A stretch of 7,093 nucleotides of DNA, taken from NCBI GenBank assembly GCA_007117675.1, contig SKGB01000058.1, forward strand, positions 1-7,093. Reading direction: 5' to 3'. The notes beneath the pieces are model-generated. The model had not been told where the DNA came from, searched no databases, and saw nothing but the letters and a program-made list of their open reading frames with translations. Numbering within the stretch: position 1 is the first letter of the stretch; every line of letters begins with the position of its first letter. A program made the position numbers and the translations under genes. This stretch comes from Candidatus Nomurabacteria bacterium (GTDB taxonomy: Bacteria > Patescibacteriota > Minisyncoccia > Phycocordibacterales > CSBR16-119). Below are positions 1-4,511 of this stretch, in pieces.

Positions 1-216
1 AATATCGACAAACTCAATAGCAGCAGGAATAACCTTTTGAGATTTTGAAAACTCAGCAAGTTTTGAGAGGCGCTCATCTGGCACCGCCACAACACCAACA
101 GAAGGATCAATAGTTGCAAAAGGGTAATTCGCAGCTAAAACACTCTTTTTGGTAAGAGCATTAAATAAAGTTGATTTACCTACATTAGGCAGCCCTACGA
201 TTCCGATAGATAACAT
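1..216 (-). CDS. ychF: YchF/Obg-family GTPase-like ATPase, N-terminal 72 residues (cut by window edge)
   Basis: Translating the minus strand from the ATG at 216-214 gives 72 residues open to the window edge, so the C-terminal four-fifths is missing. The P-loop GLPNVGKST (residues 8-16) is followed by LFNALT, the switch I signature NYPFATIDP (30-38), and VGVVAVPDERL. This order and wording is diagnostic of YchF (OLA1) rather than Obg or Era. The family binds ATP in preference to GTP and associates with ribosomes, with reported links to translation and oxidative stress. The NxxE nucleotide-specificity motif and the TGS domain would lie outside the window. The gene starts 3 bp after the stop of the upstream 79-residue gene, so the two are almost certainly co-transcribed and perhaps translationally coupled. 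A weak GGGGA lies about 9 nt before the start, inside the end of the upstream gene. Identity is near certain from sequence; function is family knowledge. Confidence 0.95.
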   Translation of the reverse strand, partial: MLSIGIVGLPNVGKSTLFNALTKKSVLAANYPFATIDPSVGVVAVPDERLSKLAEFSKSQKVIPAAIEFVDI

Positions 217-219
217 AAA

Positions 220-459
220 TTATTTCCCCATCATTATTTTTTGCAATTCACCTTGGTGTTTTCGCATCACTTCCATCATTGCAACTTGTTGTGACTTACC
301 TTGTTTTTCCAACTGCTTTGCTTCTTTTGCAATCTTTTCAAAAAACTCTGGGTTTTTAAGTACAGCAGCGGCTATCATGTCTTGCTGTTCTTTAGGTAAC
401 CCTGTCTTTTTCAACTGACTTGCAAGCATCTTTTTTACAAAAAAATCTTTAATTCCCAT
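220..459 (-). CDS. Conserved-looking 79-residue helical hypothetical protein upstream of ychF
   Basis: This is a 79-residue protein starting at the ATG at 459-457 and stopping with TAA at 222-220. I do not recognise a named family, although the wording feels familiar from CPR genomes. It has no cysteine, tryptophan, signal peptide or membrane segment. It is predicted to be almost entirely alpha-helical and is rich in Lys, Gln, Glu and Met. Segments that look constrained are KNPEFFEKIAKEA (35-47), followed by a Lys/Gln stretch, then AMMEVMRKHQGELQKIM near the C-terminus. A second ATG at 429 (residue 11) is possible. The start at 459 is preferred because it retains an amphipathic opening helix, MGIKDFFVKKML. 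No Shine-Dalgarno precedes it. The 3-bp gap to ychF argues that it is a real, co-expressed gene. A small ribosome- or nucleic-acid-associated partner would fit, but this is inference only. Confidence 0.8.
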   Translation of the reverse strand: MGIKDFFVKKMLASQLKKTGLPKEQQDMIAAAVLKNPEFFEKIAKEAKQLEKQGKSQQVAMMEVMRKHQGELQKIMMGK

Positions 460-471
460 CGTTTTAAATAA

Positions 472-551
472 GGAGTGAAGCGACTATATTTAAACAACCC
501 GGCTCTACGTTTTCTGAAAGAAAACGAGGGCTTAAGTAGTCCCACTACTCC
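472..551 (-). promoter_or_regulatory. Structured 5' leader element of the small gene-ychF operon
   Basis: This 80-nt stretch lies between a minus-strand promoter and the start of the small gene at 459. Seen directly: a hairpin of 502-506 plus 508-515 pairing with 519-526 plus 527-531 (13 pairs, one of them G-T, one bulged base at 507, loop GAA). A second perfect hairpin has arms AGTAGT at 535-540 and ACTACT at 544-549 around CCC. A competing long-range pairing joins GGAGT (472-476) to ACTCC (547-551) and GACT (482-485) to AGTC (538-541). The long-range pairing uses bases of the second hairpin, so the two folds exclude each other. There is no U-tract, so it does not look like an ordinary terminator. 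Regulation of the operon by this leader is inference, and I recognise no riboswitch family. Confidence 0.45.
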
Positions 552-575
552 AAAAATTATTTATTAAGTTCTTTG

Positions 576-604
576 ATAGTAGCAAGAAAGAGCAAAATAG
601 ACAA
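576..604 (-). promoter_or_regulatory. Extended -10 sigma-70-type promoter for the small gene-ychF operon
   Basis: Read on the minus strand, TTGTCT (604-599) is followed by exactly 17 bp and then TACTAT (581-576). A TGC directly before the hexamer gives an extended -10. Both hexamers match consensus at 4 of 6 bases. Transcription would begin near 569, giving a leader of about 110 nt that carries the foldable element at 551-472. Confidence 0.55.
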
Positions 605-616
605 TCACTTTTTTAT

Positions 617-644
617 TGTACTTTTCAATCATGGAAAAAGTACA
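617..644. promoter_or_regulatory. 9-bp inverted repeat, candidate operator before the glycosylase gene
   Basis: The arms TGTACTTTT (617-625) and AAAAGTACA (636-644) are perfect inverted repeats separated by 10 bp. The repeat lies 25 bp upstream of the glycosylase ATG and just before a TATACT -10 candidate at 655-660, where an operator would cover the -35 region. It could instead form a hairpin in a longer transcript. It does not match the E. coli or Bacillus LexA boxes. The regulatory role is inferred. Confidence 0.4.
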
Positions 645-654
645 GAGAATCTTT

Positions 655-660
655 TATACT
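655..660 (+). promoter_or_regulatory. Candidate -10 box (TATACT) of the uracil-DNA glycosylase gene
   Basis: TATACT matches the -10 consensus at 5 of 6 bases and sits 8 bp before the ATG at 669. Transcription from it would start at about 667, giving a nearly leaderless mRNA, which fits the absence of a Shine-Dalgarno. No convincing -35 lies 16-18 bp upstream, so a weak or activator-dependent promoter is likely if it is real. Confidence 0.35.
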
Positions 661-668
661 CTATAAGT

Positions 669-1241
669 ATGAAAAGTCTCCAAGAACTTCATGAAAAAAA
701 CCACCCTCTTTGCACTTGCGCTTTAAAAGAAACCGCAACACAGCCGGTATTTGGAGCAGGAAATGAAAATGCAAATATTGTATTTATAGGAGAAGCCCCT
801 GGAGAAAAAGAAGATATATCAGGAAAACCTTTTTGTGGGAAATCTGGCACAATACTAAACGACGCACTAGAGAAGGTAAAACTTTCTCGTGACACTGTCT
901 ATATTACAAATACTGTCAAATACCGACCACCCGCAAACAGAGATCCTAAACCAGAGGAAAAGGAAAGCTGCCTTGAATGGCTTTTTGACGAGCTGTTCTT
1001 TATTAAGCCAACATACATAGTTACACTTGGAAAACACGCTCTTACCACATTTATTCAAACGAAAGGTCTTTTATTAGAGGATATTGCAGGAAAACCCCGC
1101 ACTATAAAACTGACACACCCAAAAAGCAAAAAAAATCTCTCCGCCACCCTTATCCCCACCTTTCACCCCGCAGCAACCATATATAATAAAAGATACCGAG
1201 AAATCTTTTACACAACCATACAAAACATACAAAATGACTAA
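669..1241 (+). CDS. Family 4 (UDGa-type) uracil-DNA glycosylase with altered Fe-S ligand set
   Basis: This 190-residue enzyme should remove uracil from DNA to start base excision repair. Motif 1 is GEAPGEKED (41-49); the Glu after the first Gly marks family 4. Next come KPFCGKSG (53-60) and YITNTVKYRPPANRDP (78-93). Motif 2 is HPAA, with His166. The length is typical for the family. I chose the ATG at 669 because family members begin just before the first cysteines. A TTG at 573 would add 32 residues unlike the family and would run through the upstream palindrome. The canonical 4Fe-4S ligands are CxxC, then Cys in KCRPP, then Cys 16 residues later. Here they appear as CxC (Cys15, Cys17), Tyr85 in KYRPP, and Cys101. 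The cluster may therefore be absent or differently bound. No terminator follows, so transcription may continue into the sigma gene. Confidence 0.92.
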   Translation: MKSLQELHEKNHPLCTCALKETATQPVFGAGNENANIVFIGEAPGEKEDISGKPFCGKSGTILNDALEKVKLSRDTVYITNTVKYRPPANRDPKPEEKESCLEWLFDELFFIKPTYIVTLGKHALTTFIQTKGLLLEDIAGKPRTIKLTHPKSKKNLSATLIPTFHPAATIYNKRYREIFYTTIQNIQND

Positions 1242-1243
1242 TA

Positions 1244-1272
1244 TTGTCAATATATTTTATATATGGCATACT
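1244..1272 (+). promoter_or_regulatory. Strong sigma-70-type promoter of the sigma/anti-sigma operon
   Basis: TTGTCA (1244-1249, 5 of 6 consensus bases) is followed by a 17-bp spacer and CATACT (1267-1272, 4 of 6). TGG directly before the hexamer gives an extended -10. The -35 box lies within a 13-bp odd palindrome (1241-1253) that could be an operator, although such palindromes are cheap in AT-rich DNA. The start point would be about 1279. The elements resemble primary-sigma targets rather than an ECF promoter, so autoregulation by the encoded sigma is not evident here. Confidence 0.65.
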
Positions 1273-1284
1273 ACGATTCTAAAC

Positions 1285-1304
1285 GTGTGTTCCATGTAAC
1301 ACAC
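1285..1304 (+). promoter_or_regulatory. Palindrome/5' hairpin in the initially transcribed region of the sigma gene
   Basis: The arms GTGTGTT (1285-1291) and AACACAC (1298-1304) are perfect inverted repeats around CCATGT, whose inner CATG is itself palindromic. The element lies about 6 to 25 nt after the predicted start point. It could be a repressor operator or a 5' hairpin that stabilises a leader of roughly 49 nt. Both roles are inferred. Confidence 0.45.
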
Positions 1305-1327
1305 AGCCACCTAATACGTCTTTACTT

Positions 1328-1843
1328 ATGGATACGAGCATGAATAACAAAAAAATACATACAGCATATCTTGACTGTTACGACACGTACGCGGATTCAA
1401 TTTATCGTTTTCTTGCATTCCAAACAAACAGTAAATCAAGCGCTGAAGATCTCACCCAAGACACCTTTATTAAGCTTTGGGATTATCTGCAAAAAGACGA
1501 AAAAAAAGTCGAAAACATGAAAGCTTTTGTTTTCCGTATAGCAAGAAATACCCTCATCGACTTCAGAAGAAAGAAAAAAGCAACATCCTTAGACAACATC
1601 ACAGACACAGGGATTGATTTTGAATCCAAAGAAGATATTCTGAACGAGACAATACTTCAAGATGATTTCGAATACATAATTTCAAAACTAGAAATTTTAT
1701 CAGAAAAAGAAAAACAATTGATACTTCTCCGCCACGTCGAAAATATGTCAGTTCAAGAAATTGCAACAATATATAAAAAAAGACCAAACACCCTTTCTGT
1801 CACAATTCATAGAGCACTCGAAAAAATAAAGAAACATTTATAA
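1328..1843 (+). CDS. ECF-type RNA polymerase sigma-70 family factor
   Basis: This 171-residue protein is the size of an ECF sigma factor and has only regions 2 and 4. Region 2 covers about residues 18-84. It contains YADSIYRFL, the core-polymerase-binding segment AEDLTQDTFIKLW (39-51), and the -10 recognition segment FVFRIARNTLIDFRRKKK (67-84). A variable linker at 85-115 follows. Region 4 (about 117-171) has LSEKEKQLILLRHVENMS, then the helix-turn-helix SVQEIATIYKKRPNTLSVTIHRALEKIKKHL. The protein should direct polymerase to a small regulon, probably in response to an envelope signal. A second ATG at 1340 (residue 5) is an equally possible start; neither has a Shine-Dalgarno. The gene is followed after 5 bp by a membrane protein that probably restrains it. 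The class is very secure; the regulon and signal cannot be read from the window. Confidence 0.93.
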   Translation: MDTSMNNKKIHTAYLDCYDTYADSIYRFLAFQTNSKSSAEDLTQDTFIKLWDYLQKDEKKVENMKAFVFRIARNTLIDFRRKKKATSLDNITDTGIDFESKEDILNETILQDDFEYIISKLEILSEKEKQLILLRHVENMSVQEIATIYKKRPNTLSVTIHRALEKIKKHL

Positions 1844-1848
1844 ATACC

Positions 1849-3087
1849 ATGCACGAAGAAATTCCTAAAAATTTCATAGAGAAAGCAAAAAAAATCTCTC
1901 TTTCTTCAGAAAAAAAAGAGGTTATTCGTCATGCTATCGTAAAACACTCACAAGAAACATACATCAACACACCCTATTTCACACCAAGTCCATTTTTATC
2001 ATCTTTTGCAAAAGGCTTTAGTTTCGCAGTTATCGTTCTTGTTGTTGGTGGCTCAACCATTACATATGCCTCAAACAATACCCTGCCCGGAGACTTACTA
2101 TATACCGTTAAGGTAAATTTTGCCGAACCACTTGAACGGTCTCTTAAATTTTCCCAAGAAGCAAAAATGGAAACAAAAACAAAACATATTGAACGCAGAC
2201 TCACTGAAGCCCAGTTACTTATCAAAAAAGATATTCATACCACGGATCAACATGAGGAGCTCCGTCAAAGAATTGAACGTCAAATCAAAGAAATAAACTC
2301 AAACATCGACACCCTAGAAACCAATGGACAAGCAAATGCAATATTGGAAGTAACCTCTCGACTAGACTCAGTATTGAAAGCACACAAAAACATACTCAAC
2401 CAAAATCTCAATGAAACAAAAACTGCCTTGAAAACAATAGAAGGTACCGATACTGAAATAATAAAAATAGAAATCGAAGAAGAAGTGTCTACAAAACTGC
2501 AAACAAGACCCCAAGACAGCTTGCTTACAACACTTACCAATGTTATTAGTCAGATAGAGGAAAGAGAGACCGCTCTTATTAAACACCTTCAAAATACTGC
2601 ACAAGAAGAGAAGACAAATTCTGTCACTCAGCAAAGAATGCAACGAGCTCAAGCTAAAATCAGCGAACTCAAAAAAGAAATAGAAACAGAGAGAATAACA
2701 TTAGAGAGATCAAATACCTCTAATCAAGTTGAGATAAACACCTTCTTACAAGAATCTTCTGAAGAAATTCAAAAAAATCTACGAAATAATATTAATGAAC
2801 TCATCCTTGTTGAGGCTGAAATAGTACTCCACAACGCACAAGAACTATTTGCAAACAATCAACACAAGGAAGCTCTCGCAAGAGCACAAGAAGCAATCAA
2901 ACTTACAGAAAGTATCAGTACCAACAAAAAAATAGAAGAACTCATCCTGCTACTTCAAGAAAATAATATTTCTCTACCCGAAGAAATTACAGAAATAAAA
3001 GATGAGCAAAAAGATATAGATTTTGAGTCACAAGCAATTGAGGCGATAAAAAATTTAGAAGAAAAACTACAAGAAAATACAAACTAA
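1849..3087 (+). CDS. DUF5667-type single-pass membrane protein, probable anti-sigma factor with long helical outer domain
   Basis: This is a 412-residue protein. The cytoplasmic N-terminus (1-53) is charged and helical and would be the sigma-binding part. It lacks the HxxxCxxC zinc motif of classical ZAS anti-sigma factors. One membrane helix spans about 54-74. Directly after it comes the DUF5667 signature LPGDLLYTVKVNFAEPLE (79-96), followed by a helical stretch with HIERRLTEAQ (113-122). The rest (about 130-412) is Glu/Lys/Gln-rich helix with coiled-coil character and a TPR-like helical pair near 322-355 (AEIVLHNAQELF, then EALARAQEAIKL). There is no cysteine, which suits an outside location. 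The gene lies 5 bp after the sigma gene. In other bacteria DUF5667 proteins occur beside sigma factors, so the anti-sigma role is inferred from context and topology. It could instead be a structural envelope protein. No Shine-Dalgarno is visible. Confidence 0.85.
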   Translation: MHEEIPKNFIEKAKKISLSSEKKEVIRHAIVKHSQETYINTPYFTPSPFLSSFAKGFSFAVIVLVVGGSTITYASNNTLPGDLLYTVKVNFAEPLERSLKFSQEAKMETKTKHIERRLTEAQLLIKKDIHTTDQHEELRQRIERQIKEINSNIDTLETNGQANAILEVTSRLDSVLKAHKNILNQNLNETKTALKTIEGTDTEIIKIEIEEEVSTKLQTRPQDSLLTTLTNVISQIEERETALIKHLQNTAQEEKTNSVTQQRMQRAQAKISELKKEIETERITLERSNTSNQVEINTFLQESSEEIQKNLRNNINELILVEAEIVLHNAQELFANNQHKEALARAQEAIKLTESISTNKKIEELILLLQENNISLPEEITEIKDEQKDIDFESQAIEAIKNLEEKLQENTN

Positions 3088-3089
3088 GT

Positions 3090-3120
3090 AAAAACCGTTC
3101 CTGATATAGGAATGGTTTTT
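3090..3120. terminator. Bidirectional intrinsic terminator between convergent operons
   Basis: The arms at 3090-3102 and 3108-3120 form a 13-bp stem with one G-T pair and the loop GATAT. The A-tract on the left and T-tract on the right give a U-run in both directions. It starts 2 bp after the stop of the anti-sigma gene, and its last two bases belong to the TAA stop of the surface-protein gene. It should therefore end both operons. Confidence 0.88.
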
Positions 3121-4504
3121 ATTCTTCAATAATTTCATACCCTTCAATAATAGGGCTTTTTTGTTGACTAGAAAAAAGATACCAAAGTAAAAAGATGATA
3201 AACACCAAGGTAAAAATAAATATTAAAGTGTATTGACTTTCAAACAAGGTAGATGATTCAACAATATCATCTTCAATATCTGACACAAAAATTTCAACAT
3301 CATTAAACGACGATACTCTTTCTACCCAACCGTCTTGAGCATCACTTAGACCAAGCACGCTGCTTTTGGTAAGTAAAAAGTCACTTGTTAAACCCCCTGT
3401 TGGACTAAAAAGTTGTATGTAATCACCACGAACCTTTATGGCCTCTTGAGAAAAAGCAGCTATCTTGCCTGGATTAATGATAGATCGTCGCGGTATGACA
3501 AACTGTGATTTTGCGTCACGAATAATCCAGTTATGTAAATCTATTACATGGGGTGAATTATTTTTTAACAAAATAACACCCTTAGAACTATCAACAAATT
3601 CTATACTCACAGGGTTTTCTATTATAGTAATAATTTTCCTTGCCTCAATTTCAGGCTCAATTTCTTCAACTGAATAATTAAAAAGTTCTTTATTAAAAGA
3701 AAGACTCACCACATACTCACCAGGATATGTATATGTGTATGTAAATACATCTGGTTTGTTTTTATATATAAGATCTCCATTTCCCATGTTCCATTGGAAA
3801 ATACCCCGAAGAATTGGAGAACCATCTCTGTCTCTTACATGACTAGTAAAAGATAAAGGAACCCCGACATATCCATGTTGCTCAGAAGTGATAGTAACTT
3901 TCCTGTCTTTATAGGTAATTTTTTTCTCCTCTTTTTTATACCCTTCCGAAGACTCGTCATCCTCCCCTTCTTCTGCTTCTTCATCATTTTCTTCCTCTTG
4001 ATCCTCAGGCGGAGCTTCGGACGCTTGATTTGGGGCACGAGGCGTAGGAACACCAGAACCCCATGAATTGCCAAATCGAGACAGTGTTTGAGTTAAATCT
4101 TCCGGCGCAGTCCACCCTGAAGAAAAAGGCGCAGTATCAACAATAACACCTTGCGAATCTTTTAAATGTAAGGTCTCACCAGTATTTTGCAAAGCGCCTG
4201 TATATATAACATCAGCAGTAACTTCTGGAACACTTGTATCATCAGTTCGCTCCAAAAGAAAATATCCCTGAGAACCAATGGTTCCATTCCCTATCGTAAT
4301 ATTTGGTGTTCCGTCCACCGCTTCGATTTTCCATCCACTTAGGTCAATATCTTCGGAAGAACTATTATACAATTCTATCCACTCATTGTTTGCATCACCC
4401 AAGTAACCCATCCACGCAATCTCATTCAACACAACAGAAGCTGATACCTGCCCAGCTATAGTAAAAAAATAAACAAACACCAGAAATAAAATTTTCTTGC
4501 TCAT
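3119..4504 (-). CDS. Membrane-anchored surface protein with two lamin-tail (LTD)-like domains and a PKD-like domain
   Basis: This is a 461-residue exported protein. Residues 1-23 form a signal peptide (lysines, a hydrophobic core, then VSA-S). The first lamin-tail domain (about 24-160) has VVLNEIAW, NNEWIELYN (39-47), DLSGWKIEA and GYFLLER. An acidic linker rich in Glu and Asp (164-187) follows. A PKD-like Ig fold (about 200-295) has FQWNMGNGD, the counterpart of WDFGDG, and YTYPGEYVVSL. Then comes a degenerate second lamin-tail-like domain (about 298-378) with VILLKNNS and IDLHNWIIRD. A membrane helix at about 426-445 and a short acidic cytoplasmic tail ending EIIEE close the protein. Bacterial LTD and PKD domains occur on surface or secreted proteins, often for adhesion or with DNA-related enzymes; no catalytic domain is seen here. 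The gene starts 7 bp after the ATPase stop, so it is the last gene of that operon. Confidence 0.87.
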   Translation of the reverse strand: MSKKILFLVFVYFFTIAGQVSASVVLNEIAWMGYLGDANNEWIELYNSSSEDIDLSGWKIEAVDGTPNITIGNGTIGSQGYFLLERTDDTSVPEVTADVIYTGALQNTGETLHLKDSQGVIVDTAPFSSGWTAPEDLTQTLSRFGNSWGSGVPTPRAPNQASEAPPEDQEEENDEEAEEGEDDESSEGYKKEEKKITYKDRKVTITSEQHGYVGVPLSFTSHVRDRDGSPILRGIFQWNMGNGDLIYKNKPDVFTYTYTYPGEYVVSLSFNKELFNYSVEEIEPEIEARKIITIIENPVSIEFVDSSKGVILLKNNSPHVIDLHNWIIRDAKSQFVIPRRSIINPGKIAAFSQEAIKVRGDYIQLFSPTGGLTSDFLLTKSSVLGLSDAQDGWVERVSSFNDVEIFVSDIEDDIVESSTLFESQYTLIFIFTLVFIIFLLWYLFSSQQKSPIIEGYEIIEE

Positions 4505-4511
4505 TGTAGTT

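Noticed and set aside
149..418. Plus-strand open frame of 89 codons
   Set aside because: It is antisense to the recognised ychF start and to the small gene, and its product is Cys/Phe/Ile-rich with no recognisable motif.
535..549. AGTAGT-CCC-ACTACT hairpin as an intrinsic terminator
   Set aside because: No T-tract follows on either strand and no gene ends nearby. It fits better as part of the leader structure.
573..668. TTG-started N-terminal extension of the glycosylase
   Set aside because: The 32 extra residues do not resemble the family, contain the inverted repeat and the -10 candidate, and are not needed. The ATG at 669 gives a normal-length enzyme.
1241..1253. Short palindrome after the glycosylase stop as its terminator
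   Set aside because: Arms of 6 bp around one base cannot form a stable hairpin, the arms are nearly all A/T, and the -35 box of the next promoter overlaps it.
3835..4074. Minus-strand open frame of 79 codons inside the surface-protein gene
   Set aside because: Another frame across the acidic linker gives Lys/Arg-rich low complexity. The main frame holds the signal peptide and domains on both sides.
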